IMG/VR virus record: IMGVR_UViG_3300032085_000337
Location: 1 to 64,000 of that record
Reading direction: 5' to 3' (one strand)
DNA from: a virus
DNA length: 64,000 nucleotides
Part shown: one piece after another, positions 56,623-64,000 of the stretch
Layout of the letters: each line of letters begins with the position of its first letter
Position numbering within the stretch: the stretch's first letter is position 1
Program-made: the position numbers and the translations under genes
The notes under the pieces: model-generated
Told to the model about the DNA's origin: nothing
The model's database searches: none
The model's input: the letters and a program-made list of their open reading frames with translations, nothing else

Positions 56623-57726
56623 ATGACTATTGAAGTAAATGAAGCCCTTGAAGCTATCAAGGCACAAGTCTCTGAGAAGTTTGAAGGTGTAGCTGTTAAG
56701 GCTGACCTTGAGGCACTCACAGAAACCAAAGCAGACGTAGCATCTGTGGTTGAATTGAAAGGCCACCTTGAAGCTCTTGAAGCCAAGTTCGACGCTATGC
56801 CTGCACCATCTATCCTTAAAGCAACCCAAGAAGAGGTTAAACTTATGAACTCAGTATCCGAAGGCTTTGCAAAGTCATTTGAAGCCACAGGCAAGAACCA
56901 TCTTGATGTAGAGCTTAAGGCTATCACTCAGGGTCGTGACGTTACTGGTGGTAAAGTTGAAACATTCGGTCTCATTGGCTCAATGTTCAATGGCAACCCA
57001 ATTCGCTCACTTGCTTCTGTTATGAACACCACAAGCAAAGCCATTGACCTGCCAGTTCGTGCAGGCAACCACGGTGCTGCTAACGCTGGTGCAATTAAGA
57101 ACGTAGCTGACAACGGCAACGCAAGCGTGGGTGTTACACAGTTGATCGTCCAAACTTTCAACGCACGTTCAGATGTCACTATTGAAGCTGTCAACGACAT
57201 TCCGGGATTTGACCAATTCTGGGCACAAGACATGCTTGCTGAAGTAGCCTCTATTGAAGCTGCTGAGCATGTTACTGAGCTTGCAACTATGGATGTTGGT
57301 AAAACAGCCGCATCAACATCTGTTATCACTTGGGACGAGATCGTTGATCTTTACTACTCAATTGAGCCAGCGGCTCGTGTTGGTGGTTCCTTCATGTTCT
57401 CAAGCGAAGTAATGGCGCAACTCCGTACACTTTCTAACAGTGGTACAGGTTCTGAGCTTATGTTCGACCCACAGCTTGGTGGCTTCCGTCTGTTCGGTGC
57501 TCCAGTGTACGAAAACGGCTACATGGCTGCGCCTGCTGCTAACGCTGTTACAGGTGCATTCGGTGACTGGAAGAAGGGCCTTGTGATTGCACAACGTGCT
57601 TCAGCGTCTCTTGGTCGCTACGACCAGACTGTTCCCGGTAAGTATGTCTATTACGCTGAAATGCGTTCAGGTATCTCTAACTGGGATAACTCAGCCCTGA
57701 AGACACTTAAAATGGCTGCTGTTTAA
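56623..57726 (+). CDS. Major capsid protein (HK97 fold, phage B)
   Basis: 367 residues from ATG 56,623 with gaaagga upstream; ATG 56,617 is possible. A helical N-terminal delta domain (about 1-85) precedes the capsid body, so it needs the protease encoded just before it. C-terminal Tyr-Val-Tyr-Tyr-Ala-Glu-Met-Arg and a final Leu-Lys-Met-Ala are typical. Followed by a strong hairpin. Confidence 0.93.
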   Translation: MTIEVNEALEAIKAQVSEKFEGVAVKADLEALTETKADVASVVELKGHLEALEAKFDAMPAPSILKATQEEVKLMNSVSEGFAKSFEATGKNHLDVELKAITQGRDVTGGKVETFGLIGSMFNGNPIRSLASVMNTTSKAIDLPVRAGNHGAANAGAIKNVADNGNASVGVTQLIVQTFNARSDVTIEAVNDIPGFDQFWAQDMLAEVASIEAAEHVTELATMDVGKTAASTSVITWDEIVDLYYSIEPAARVGGSFMFSSEVMAQLRTLSNSGTGSELMFDPQLGGFRLFGAPVYENGYMAAPAANAVTGAFGDWKKGLVIAQRASASLGRYDQTVPGKYVYYAEMRSGISNWDNSALKTLKMAAV

Positions 57727-57740
57727 ACCTTAACCTTGTT

Positions 57741-57767
57741 GGCCCCTGAGCACTACGCTTGGGGGTC
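57741..57767 (+). other. 11-bp hairpin after the major capsid gene (repeat copy 1)
   Basis: GGCCCCTGAGC, a 5-base loop (ACTAC), then GCTTGGGGGTC, fully paired with three G-U pairs. 14 bases after the capsid stop. The same two arms recur exactly at 59,548-59,574 after the major tail gene. No T-run. Confidence 0.85.
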
Positions 57768-57791
57768 ACCTCAACTGTAAGGAGAGAGCAT

Positions 57792-58337
57792 TTGACCTAC
57801 CAAGTAACTATCCCAGCTACTGCATCACTTGTGCCTGTAGCTGATCTAAAGACCCACCTGCTGTTGTTCGGTGACACTTCCTATGACACTGAGCTACAAG
57901 ACATCCTTCTTACTGCTGAGGGTTTTGTTTCTGACTTCCTAGGGGACTTTCTAGCTACCACAACAGTCAGGAAGAACATTGTAGCCTTTGGTGATATTGA
58001 GCTACCCCACAAATCACCCACTAACATTGTGGTGTCTTATTGGGACACAAGCAACACTGCACAAGTTTGGCCTTCAAGTAACTATGTGGTTGACACCTCT
58101 GATGTTTACCCAGTTATTATCTTCAACACTAACCCTTCTGGGTTCTCGACAAAGTTCGCTAACAAAGGCTTTGTGACCTACGACACAGTGCTGGACCCAG
58201 TTACAGCTAAGATTAAACACGCAGTGCTTCTTATTGCCGCTGAACTGTTTGAGAACCGCAACAACTCCTCAGAAAAGAAGATGGAGAAGGTTCAGCTTAC
58301 AGCTATGAGACTGATGCAATCTCTGCGGGGGTGGTAG
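57792..58337 (+). CDS. Head-tail connector (gp6-like)
   Basis: 181 residues from TTG 57,792. The ribosome-binding site aaggagag (57,779-57,786) is ideally placed for this TTG; the upstream in-frame TTG at 57,759 lies inside the hairpin and has no such site. Pattern Leu-Lys-x-His-Leu...Asp-Thr-Glu-Leu, then Ala-Glu-Leu-Phe-Glu-Asn-Arg near the end, is that of the phage connector family that binds under the portal. Confidence 0.8.
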   Translation: MTYQVTIPATASLVPVADLKTHLLLFGDTSYDTELQDILLTAEGFVSDFLGDFLATTTVRKNIVAFGDIELPHKSPTNIVVSYWDTSNTAQVWPSSNYVVDTSDVYPVIIFNTNPSGFSTKFANKGFVTYDTVLDPVTAKIKHAVLLIAAELFENRNNSSEKKMEKVQLTAMRLMQSLRGW

Positions 58338-58338
58338 T

Positions 58339-58671
58339 ATGCTAACATTCCCAAAGAAGGCTGAGTTCTACACAAAGTCCGACACTTACAATGATTATGG
58401 GGAACCAATAGCATCAGGGGCGCTTTCGTTCACTACAGGTGTTCGCATGACCACTTTATCGTTTAAGGATATGGTTAAGGCCACTGGAACTATAGACACC
58501 AGTCAGTTCTTTGTGTTCACTCGAAAGAACCCTAACACCCTAGCTGTTGTGGTTGGGGACTTCATTAAGGTTGATGGTCAGTCTTTTGAGGTTATAGGTA
58601 TTGACCCTATTTATGGCAAACGCTCAGACATTACGTTCCTTGTGGACCTAATTGAAGACCCTGTGGTTTAA
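58339..58671 (+). CDS. Head closure / head-tail joining protein
   Basis: 110 residues, the size of the family. Beta-rich with Asp-x-Tyr-Asn-Asp-Tyr-Gly-Glu-Pro near the start and an ending strand Ile-Thr-Phe-Leu-Val, typical of head-tail joining proteins. Follows the connector by one base. Confidence 0.8.
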   Translation: MLTFPKKAEFYTKSDTYNDYGEPIASGALSFTTGVRMTTLSFKDMVKATGTIDTSQFFVFTRKNPNTLAVVVGDFIKVDGQSFEVIGIDPIYGKRSDITFLVDLIEDPVV

Positions 58672-58680
58672 GGAGGTAAC

Positions 58681-59049
58681 ATGCAACTAACTAAAGACTT
58701 CGCAGCTAAACTAGCGACAGCTACCTCTCCAACACGGGCCTTCCCAGCTATCTCTAAGTCCACTGACCTACCTGCTGTAGTCTACTCTGGCAGGGGTGGT
58801 ATTCGTGAGGCATTTTATAGTGGCTCTTACGGACTGCGTGAGACACGCTTTCAGGTTGATGTTTACGCTAAGACCTACACTGAGGTATCAACCCTAAAGG
58901 ACAGCATCCTAGCGGCCTTTCACGGCTTCTCAGGGGCTATGGGTTCCTCTACTGTAAGCAGGTCAACTGTAGACAACACCTTAGAAACATTTGATGATAG
59001 TGGTGAGAAGATTTACCGCATAATCATTGAGATCACTTTACTTGACTAA
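58681..59049 (+). CDS. Tail terminator / tail completion protein (DUF3168-like)
   Basis: 122 residues. Leu-Pro-Ala-Val-Val-Tyr, Arg-Phe-Gln-Val-Asp-Val-Tyr-Ala and a Leu-Ala-Ala-Phe-His-Gly-Phe helix match DUF3168 tail proteins that cap the tail tube. Ribosome-binding site aaggaggt upstream. Its place before the major tail gene fits. Confidence 0.75.
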   Translation: MQLTKDFAAKLATATSPTRAFPAISKSTDLPAVVYSGRGGIREAFYSGSYGLRETRFQVDVYAKTYTEVSTLKDSILAAFHGFSGAMGSSTVSRSTVDNTLETFDDSGEKIYRIIIEITLLD

Positions 59050-59073
59050 CAACCTCCCTAGAAAGGAAACACT

Positions 59074-59541
59074 ATGGCTTCTGTAACAGGTCGTGCCGCA
59101 GGCTTTATCGCCACACTTTACTACTCAGCTACTGTTGATACTGGTAAAACTATCCTATCAATGGCCACAACAGCCGCATCTGGCAATGAGGTTCTTGATG
59201 TAGCTGACATTGGTTCGCTCAATAAGACCCGCACAGTCATTGACATCCCTGTTTATGGTGATGATGTTAAGGGTAAGCTACCGGGCCAAGCAGACCCCGG
59301 CTCCTTTGACTTCAATGTTACCCTAAACCTTGATGACGCTATCCACACTGCTCTGCGTGATGATGATGGTTTGACTATCCACACCTTTGTGATTAAGTTT
59401 ACACAGGGTGCTAACATCACTTATGCAGTCTTTGATGGTTATGTTGGTGATGCAACAGTCTCACAGCCTATTGATGACCGTATCCAGATGGATGTGTCAG
59501 TAGCTCGTGCTGGTGCTATCACATGGCTTGACGCAGCCTAA
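59074..59541 (+). CDS. Major tail (tube) protein
   Basis: 155 residues. Beta-rich with Asn-Lys-Thr-Arg-Thr-Val-Ile-Asp-Ile-Pro and Gly-Gln-Ala-Asp-Pro-Gly, as in lambda-type tube proteins. Good ribosome-binding site (gaaagga). Followed by the second copy of the 11-bp hairpin. Confidence 0.85.
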   Translation: MASVTGRAAGFIATLYYSATVDTGKTILSMATTAASGNEVLDVADIGSLNKTRTVIDIPVYGDDVKGKLPGQADPGSFDFNVTLNLDDAIHTALRDDDGLTIHTFVIKFTQGANITYAVFDGYVGDATVSQPIDDRIQMDVSVARAGAITWLDAA

Positions 59542-59547
59542 TCAATC

Positions 59548-59574
59548 GGCCCCTGAGCATTGTGCTTGGGGGTC
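59548..59574 (+). other. 11-bp hairpin after the major tail gene (repeat copy 2)
   Basis: Same arms as at 57,741-57,767 (GGCCCCTGAGC and GCTTGGGGGTC), with a different 5-base loop (ATTGT). Six bases after the tail tube stop. Confidence 0.85.
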
Positions 59575-59598
59575 GCCTTATTTAATGAAAGAGATAGA

Positions 59599-59850
59599 AT
59601 GACAAAACCAAAAACCTTGATTGATGACGCACTGCTACAGGCTATGTTGGACCAATCACAATTTGCAGCCCCGCAAGAAGAGGAGTTCTGGTACAGCCGA
59701 GGGATGCAAAAGAGATATGTGTTCGAGATTGGCGCTAAGTTGCTAGTGTCTGAGGAGATGACACCACTAGAGGCCATTGAGATGGCTCAGGAATACGTTG
59801 ACACATTCTATGAAACAACAATGTCACCCCAAGGGTGGAAGAAGGATTAA
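59599..59850 (+). CDS. Small tail-region protein
   Basis: 83 residues from ATG 59,599 with gaaagaga upstream. Acidic and helical, with Pro-Gln-Glu-Glu-Glu-Phe-Trp and Pro-Leu-Glu-Ala-Ile-Glu-Met-Ala. Not recognised; located between tail tube and chaperone genes. Confidence 0.6.
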   Translation: MTKPKTLIDDALLQAMLDQSQFAAPQEEEFWYSRGMQKRYVFEIGAKLLVSEEMTPLEAIEMAQEYVDTFYETTMSPQGWKKD

Positions 59851-59855
59851 ACTAA

Positions 59856-60167
59856 ATGGCTAAACTAGGTAAAGTGAAAAGCAGCAAACCACTTAGTATT
59901 GGGATTGATGGTGTCTTCATTAAGAATATGCCAGCCAAACGGATGCAAGACTTGTTCGGCAATATTGATGAGCGCCTAAAGTCAGAGCCTGAAGGTGTTG
60001 TAGTTGAGCTTTTCAATGAGCTAATCTGTGACGACAGTGGGGATGTGTTCGAGGATGTAGCTACTTATGAAGCTATCCTTGATGTTCTTTCTATCAAAGA
60101 TATTCGTGACATCATGAAAGCAATTGCTGAAACAATGAACCCGAGTGCTAAAGACTTGGGAAAGTAA
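59856..60167 (+). CDS. Tail assembly chaperone (lambda G-like)
   Basis: 103 residues. Helical, with Asp-Asp-Ile/Val-type acidic stretches near the end. Its last codons are TTG GGA AAG TAA, which contain the slippery heptamer GGGAAAG in the phase of lambda gpG. A fraction of ribosomes should slip back one base and read on into the next ORF, giving a G-GT-like pair that guides tail tube assembly on the tape measure. Confidence 0.85.
   Translation: MAKLGKVKSSKPLSIGIDGVFIKNMPAKRMQDLFGNIDERLKSEPEGVVVELFNELICDDSGDVFEDVATYEAILDVLSIKDIRDIMKAIAETMNPSAKDLGK
60158..60164 (+). promoter_or_regulatory. Programmed -1 frameshift site GGGAAAG
   Basis: G GGA AAG in the zero frame directly before the stop TAA (60,165-60,167). 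After a -1 shift reading goes GTA AAG ACA and enters the frame of ORF 60,200-60,562 with no stop between. Same heptamer as lambda G/T. Confidence 0.9.
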
Positions 60168-60562
60168 AGACACAGTGGTTATCTCAAGTTAGAACCTTTA
60201 TGCTTGCCAATGGTTCTAGCTTGTCCACTGTGGATGCTCTTCCACTAGGAGACGCTAAGGCCCTCTATGTCACTCTACAGGGTGGCCTGTGGGGGCCTTA
60301 TGGTGAGGCACACAAGACTTATGCACTGTACTGCTCCCAACACCTTCAGAAAGAGGTTGCTGTGGCTGTAGCTCAAGGTAAGAAGTACAAGCCTACGCAG
60401 CCTTTGGACTTCCACGAGATGTTCCCAGTCTATGATGACTTCCACTCTCTCGGACAGGGTAAGTTGAGACGAAAGCAAGCCAAGAGAGACAGTGTGGCGT
60501 TGAAGGCCCTTTCTGTACTACCAGCAGAGGGCGCACCAAAGTGGCTGAAGGAGCTAACGTAA
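60164..60562 (+). CDS. Tail assembly chaperone extension (lambda T-like part), read by -1 frameshift
   Basis: Codons from 60,164 onward; about 132 residues as fusion part. The first ATG in this frame (60,200) has no ribosome-binding site, which supports expression only as a fusion. The sequence has Leu-Ser-Thr-Val-Asp-Ala-Leu-Pro-Leu-Gly and Gly-Leu-Trp-Gly-Pro-Tyr. Located between the G-like gene and the tape measure, as in lambda. Confidence 0.85.
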   Translation, partial: VKTQWLSQVRTFMLANGSSLSTVDALPLGDAKALYVTLQGGLWGPYGEAHKTYALYCSQHLQKEVAVAVAQGKKYKPTQPLDFHEMFPVYDDFHSLGQGKLRRKQAKRDSVALKALSVLPAEGAPKWLKELT

Positions 60563-61035
60563 TGTCTACAAAGGAAATTGAGGTAAAGGGACTAAGGGAG
60601 CTTGAAAAGGCTCTCTTGGCACTACAGAAGGAATACGGTGGCAAGGCTGGAGCACAGGCTATGCGGCCTGCTGTAACTGCTGCCATTAAGCCACTAAAGC
60701 AACAGGTCATTCAAGACACACCTGTTGATAGTGGGGCTTTGCAGGCATCTATTAAACAAACTGTTGGTGCAGTGACTAAGGACATGTTGTCCCACTCCAG
60801 AAACCACTACAACAACACAACCGTAATTGCAGGTCGTGTTGGTTACTTTGGAAACAAAGTCTACAAGAGGGCTATTTCTGTTGAGTATGGCACAATAGAT
60901 ATCGCAGCACAGCACAATCTAGAGAACGTATTCGACCGTGAAGCCAAGGGAATGGCTACAAGGTTTGGAAGTAAACTTGGGCCAGCTATCGAAAAGAAAG
61001 CTAAAGCTCTTCACAATAAACAAATGAAAGGCTAA
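60562..61035 (+). CDS. HK97 gp10-like tail component
   Basis: 157 residues from ATG 60,562, whose A overlaps the upstream TAA; ribosome-binding site gaaggag. Segments Gly-Leu-Arg-Glu-Leu-Glu-Lys-Ala-Leu, Asp-Thr-Pro-Val-Asp-Ser-Gly-Ala-Leu and Ser-Val-Glu-Tyr-Gly-Thr are the HK97 gp10 signature. It normally lies before the tail tube gene; here it lies after the chaperones. Confidence 0.8.
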   Translation: MSTKEIEVKGLRELEKALLALQKEYGGKAGAQAMRPAVTAAIKPLKQQVIQDTPVDSGALQASIKQTVGAVTKDMLSHSRNHYNNTTVIAGRVGYFGNKVYKRAISVEYGTIDIAAQHNLENVFDREAKGMATRFGSKLGPAIEKKAKALHNKQMKG

Positions 61036-61039
61036 GTTT

Positions 61040-62980
61040 ATGGCAACGATAGCAAACCTATCAATTGGCCTCAGTGCCGACAGTGCAAAGCTCAAGAAAG
61101 ATTTAGATAAGGCTAGTAAGCAGTCTAAGCAATGGGCTAACAAGCAGAAGAAGCAGTTTAAGGGTGTAGCTGACTCAGTTAAGCTTATTGGTGCAGCAGT
61201 TGCAGGCATAAGCTTTGCTCAGTTTATCAGGGGGTCTATCCAGGTTTCCAAAGAGCTTAAGAACATGTCTAATCTTACTGGCGTTAGCTCCAGTGAGTTG
61301 CAACGTGTAACACCGTCCTTGGAGAGAGCAGGTCTTTCACTAGAGAAGTATGCTGACATCATTAAGGATGTTAACGACAAAACTCACGACTTCCTCCAGA
61401 CTGGTGGTGGTCCTATGAAGGACTTCTTTGAGACCATTGCCCCCAAGATTGGTATTACGGCAGATGCTTTTAAGGGGTTGTCTGGTAAGGATGCCCTACA
61501 GCTTTATATCTCCTCACTAGAGAAAGCTGGTCTGTCAACAGAGCAAATGACTTTCTATATGGAAGCTTTGGCTTCTGACAGCACTATGTTGCTACCACTA
61601 CTTAGGAACAACGCAGCAGGGATGGAAGAGTTTGCCCTTGCAGCAAACCAAGTGCTAAACCCTGAGACATCGCAATCTTTGATTAACATTGGCACTTCCT
61701 TTAGCACCCTTGGTAAGATCATTACCAACATGACGCTTAACGCCATTCAACCACTACTATCATTCATTGAGAAGGTGCTGGATGGTTGGAGGCAGATGAT
61801 CACTGATATGCCAGAGCTTGTCTACGGTATTGAGGCTATCGCAGCCGCTGTTGTTGGCTTAACCTTAGCTATGTTTGCTAACCCAATAACTTTGTGGATT
61901 GCTGCTATTTCAGCTTTGGTGGTTGGCGCCGGTTGGCTCTACTACAAATTCAAAGATGTTGCTGAGGCCGTAGGCGGGGCGGGCGAGTTGTTTACGCTCA
62001 TGGCTGATAGCGCCAAGTTCGAGATTGACCGTGTTATAGCATTTGGTGAGAAGCTTAAGCTAAAGATGCAGATGGTCTTCTTGCGTATTAAAGACGCTTG
62101 GACTGAGATGCTCAACACTATGCGCATGTCTTTTGCTAAGATGCTAGACAGCCTAGCTGAAGGCCCAATGGGTTCTTTGTTTGGCATGGAAGGTGGCAAT
62201 GAAGCTGCCGCTGGTGCAGCAAACAGTGCCGCCACAAATGCTAATATGGAGCAGTTCATTAAGCTTGGTTCTGCTCTCAAAGCAAACTCTGAGGCCCTTA
62301 ACGCAGTCAACCCGCACCTCAAGAAGATGAAAGAGGCTTGGGCTGGTGGCGAGCCTATGAAGGTTGAGGTGGAAAACCCACCCGGCGCAGACCTTACAAA
62401 AGGCGGAGACCTTGGCGCAGGTGCTGCTGGTGGTAGCAAGAAAACAGTTGACCCCAACTCCCCAGAAGGCTTGGCTAAACAGTTCGTTGAGACACTGAAA
62501 AGCAGCTTCTCTAATGCTCTGGCTACTGGTGACTGGAAGAGCTTTCTTGATACTGCTCTAGACACTTTGACTATGAGCATAATAACGTCCTTCACAGAGG
62601 GAATGTTTAAGCCTTTTGAAGACGCTCTTGGCAGTATGGTATCAGGCATGTTTAGTGGGGCAGGTGGCTTAGGTGGTGGAATAGGTAGCTTCGTTGGCTC
62701 TATCTTTGGTTTTGCAGAAGGTGGCATTGTGCCTACCACATCAACCTCAAAGTCTTATGCTGACAGTGTACCTGCGATGCTTCAACCCGGTGAGCTTGTG
62801 GTCCCCAAGGACCAAGTTGACAACTTTATGAATGGTGCTGTTGGTGGTGGTGGTGGTGGTACTTACAACCTCAACATCACAGGTGACGTAACAAGACAGA
62901 CACGTACACAAGTCTTGTCTATGATGGACGACATTGCTAATGGCGTAAACCGTCAAAACAAAGAAAGAGGCTCCCGTTAA
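61040..62980 (+). CDS. Tape measure protein
   Basis: 646 residues, short for a siphovirus, which would mean a short tail of very roughly 90-100 nm if the usual ratio holds. Helical N-terminus, membrane-like segments near 255-300, Gly/Ala-rich C-terminal part with an ALQ/PGELVVP-type segment near 575-585. It sets tail length and may help DNA cross the membrane. The stop codon lies inside a hairpin. Confidence 0.9.
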   Translation: MATIANLSIGLSADSAKLKKDLDKASKQSKQWANKQKKQFKGVADSVKLIGAAVAGISFAQFIRGSIQVSKELKNMSNLTGVSSSELQRVTPSLERAGLSLEKYADIIKDVNDKTHDFLQTGGGPMKDFFETIAPKIGITADAFKGLSGKDALQLYISSLEKAGLSTEQMTFYMEALASDSTMLLPLLRNNAAGMEEFALAANQVLNPETSQSLINIGTSFSTLGKIITNMTLNAIQPLLSFIEKVLDGWRQMITDMPELVYGIEAIAAAVVGLTLAMFANPITLWIAAISALVVGAGWLYYKFKDVAEAVGGAGELFTLMADSAKFEIDRVIAFGEKLKLKMQMVFLRIKDAWTEMLNTMRMSFAKMLDSLAEGPMGSLFGMEGGNEAAAGAANSAATNANMEQFIKLGSALKANSEALNAVNPHLKKMKEAWAGGEPMKVEVENPPGADLTKGGDLGAGAAGGSKKTVDPNSPEGLAKQFVETLKSSFSNALATGDWKSFLDTALDTLTMSIITSFTEGMFKPFEDALGSMVSGMFSGAGGLGGGIGSFVGSIFGFAEGGIVPTTSTSKSYADSVPAMLQPGELVVPKDQVDNFMNGAVGGGGGGTYNLNITGDVTRQTRTQVLSMMDDIANGVNRQNKERGSR

Positions 62981-62990
62981 TTCGGGGGTC
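62969..62990 (+). other. GC-rich hairpin at the end of the tape measure gene
   Basis: GGCTCCCG pairs with CGGGGGTC around a TTAATT loop that contains the stop codon. Same GG-Y-CCC/GGGGG-T-C style as the other phage B hairpins. A short C/T tract follows (TTCCCCATTTT). Confidence 0.65.
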
Positions 62991-63016
62991 TTCCCCATTT
63001 TAACAAAGGATAAGAG

Positions 63017-63628
63017 ATGGCTTACACTTGGAGCGGACAACGTATTACAGCCCCTATTACAATATCAAGCAACCAACCTGAGTTTGTCACAGAGACTGCC
63101 AACCTTAAGAGGCTTGTAACTTCACAAGATGCCCAACGGTGGGAGCTTACGTTTGGACTAGAACCAACTACAGACGCTGGTGGACTATTTGTAGCTATGA
63201 CCTCCGCAGCGCAAGGTGTGCGCACAATGGTCGTGCCACAGATTTATAAGTCTGGGTCAGTAAACGAATGTGCTACTACAGCAACAGTTGATGCTATCGC
63301 AGCCGCTGGTGCTAGTTCTGTAACAGTTAGCCTTGGCACAGGTGATATTGGTAAAGTAATCTACAAAGGTACTTTCATTAAGTTTGCAGGACACACTAAG
63401 GTTTATATGGTTACAGCAGACGCTACAGCCGTAGACAACACCACAGAGGCACTGGCTACCCTATCGGTTTACCCTGAGCTTAGGGCTGGTGTAGTTGTGT
63501 CTGAGGTTGTTTCTTATTTAGATGATGTTGACCTTTCTTATTGGCTAGGTGAGCAACTGCGTGGCATAAGTTATGCCGATGGCATTGTAGCCTCAGTGGG
63601 TAGTGTTGCTGTTCTGGAGGCTATCTGA
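63017..63628 (+). CDS. Minor tail protein
   Basis: 203 residues, beta-rich, Ala/Thr/Val-rich. Directly after the tape measure, where distal tail proteins are encoded. Family not recognised by me; GTA-like and lambda-like phages have a protein of similar size here. Upstream aaagga. Confidence 0.65.
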   Translation: MAYTWSGQRITAPITISSNQPEFVTETANLKRLVTSQDAQRWELTFGLEPTTDAGGLFVAMTSAAQGVRTMVVPQIYKSGSVNECATTATVDAIAAAGASSVTVSLGTGDIGKVIYKGTFIKFAGHTKVYMVTADATAVDNTTEALATLSVYPELRAGVVVSEVVSYLDDVDLSYWLGEQLRGISYADGIVASVGSVAVLEAI

Positions 63629-64000
63629 TGAGAGGGCTTTCTGCTACATCTTTAGCTATACTAGGTGAGGATAGGCTTAAGGCTTTCCTTATGGTTAAGT
63701 TGGACTTCCCCTCAGTGTCGTATTACTTCACAGACTATGGGCGTGATATTGACTTTGGGGGTAACACATATTCATCTGGCAGTGGCGTGATGGATTTTGA
63801 GCCACCAAGGTTGTCCTCTACAGTTGACAGAGAAGCTTATCGCCTAAGTATCTCTGACCACAACAACACCTTCCAGAACCTTTTTAGGCTTGGTGCAACA
63901 GGGTCTGATGTTACAATCTACCTTGTGCTAGTTGGCTCAGGTGGTCCTGAGTTGGGTGCGGATGATGTTATAGTGGCCTATAAAGGTCGCATTGATGAGA
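63628..64000 (+). CDS. Distal tail protein, partial (runs off window end)
   Basis: At least 124 residues, open to the last base of the window. ATG overlaps the previous stop (TGATG). Contains Tyr-Tyr-Phe-Thr-Asp-Tyr-Gly-Arg-Asp-Ile-Asp and Gly-Ser-Gly-Val-Met-Asp-Phe, like DUF2163/DUF1833-type tail hub proteins. C-terminus not visible. Confidence 0.7.
   Translation, partial: MRGLSATSLAILGEDRLKAFLMVKLDFPSVSYYFTDYGRDIDFGGNTYSSGSGVMDFEPPRLSSTVDREAYRLSISDHNNTFQNLFRLGATGSDVTIYLVLVGSGGPELGADDVIVAYKGRIDE

Noticed and set aside
61942-62739. 265-residue minus-strand ORF
   Set aside because: Antisense to the tape measure gene; Ser/Ala/Pro-rich shadow product with no start signal.
1-64000. Lysogeny genes (integrase, repressor) or tRNA genes
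   Set aside because: I looked for tyrosine/serine recombinase motifs, CI-like repressors and tRNA T-loop sequences and saw none; the HTH protein at 37,054 is too small and of another type.

Overview
The window reads as two different tailed-phage genomes joined head to tail, with no bacterial chromosome visible. 'Phage A' occupies about 1-38,960 and 'phage B' about 38,960-64,000, where it runs off the end. Both have roughly mid-40s percent GC, dense overlapping genes and no integrase, repressor or tRNA that I can see, so both look lytic. Phage A has the gene set known from Roseobacter phage SIO1 and the cobaviruses: T7-type primase-helicase and DNA polymerase without an RNA polymerase, adenosylcobalamin-dependent ribonucleotide reductase, PhoH, ThyX and a podovirus virion. 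A marine Rhodobacteraceae host is therefore likely, but this is inferred from gene content. Phage B combines a T7-like single-subunit RNA polymerase and T7-like replication genes with an HK97/lambda-type siphovirus head and tail, the arrangement best known from Xanthomonas phage Xp10.

Phage A layout. 1-11,005 (+): small membrane and zinc proteins, primase-helicase, DNA polymerase, single-strand binding protein, a dATP/dGTP pyrophosphohydrolase-like protein, PD-(D/E)XK exonuclease, endonuclease I, MazG, DUF1127, ribonucleotide reductase, glutaredoxin, a nuclease-like protein and PhoH. A bidirectional terminator at 11,021-11,052 separates this from 35,186-11,064 (-): small terminase, tail fiber with S74 chaperone, an AT-rich three-gene cassette (QueC-like PP-loop ATPase, GNAT, glycosyltransferase-like), a W/S/T/Y-rich tail protein, large terminase, portal, scaffold, capsid, tail tubular proteins, internal virion proteins, a peptidoglycan hydrolase and lysis proteins. 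Three near-perfect sigma70 promoters drive this strand. 35,187-36,145 is a noncoding control region. 36,146-38,960 (+) holds small early genes and thyX. Bases 1-99 repeat at 38,865-38,963, so phage A closes on itself with a period of 38,864 bp and is opened in the middle of a gene.

Phage B layout, all on the + strand: a consensus sigma70 promoter (39,032-39,060) and tandem repeats; T7-like RNA polymerase; a 0.4-kb control region with T7-promoter-like elements and inverted repeats; primase-helicase, DNA polymerase, single-strand binding protein, DUF3310, cytosine-methyltransferase-like protein, 5'-3' exonuclease, endonuclease I; HNH nuclease and small terminase; AP2-domain protein; lysozyme/holin cassette; metallophosphoesterase; large terminase, portal, prohead protease, HK97 capsid, connectors, tail tube, tail assembly chaperones linked by a lambda-type GGGAAAG frameshift, tape measure and the first distal tail genes.

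The most interesting items are the A/B junction, the PP-loop/GNAT/glycosyltransferase cassette, the duplicated 32-nt promoter start region of phage A, the phage RNA polymerase promoter candidates of phage B, and a repeated hairpin placed after the major capsid and major tail genes of phage B.
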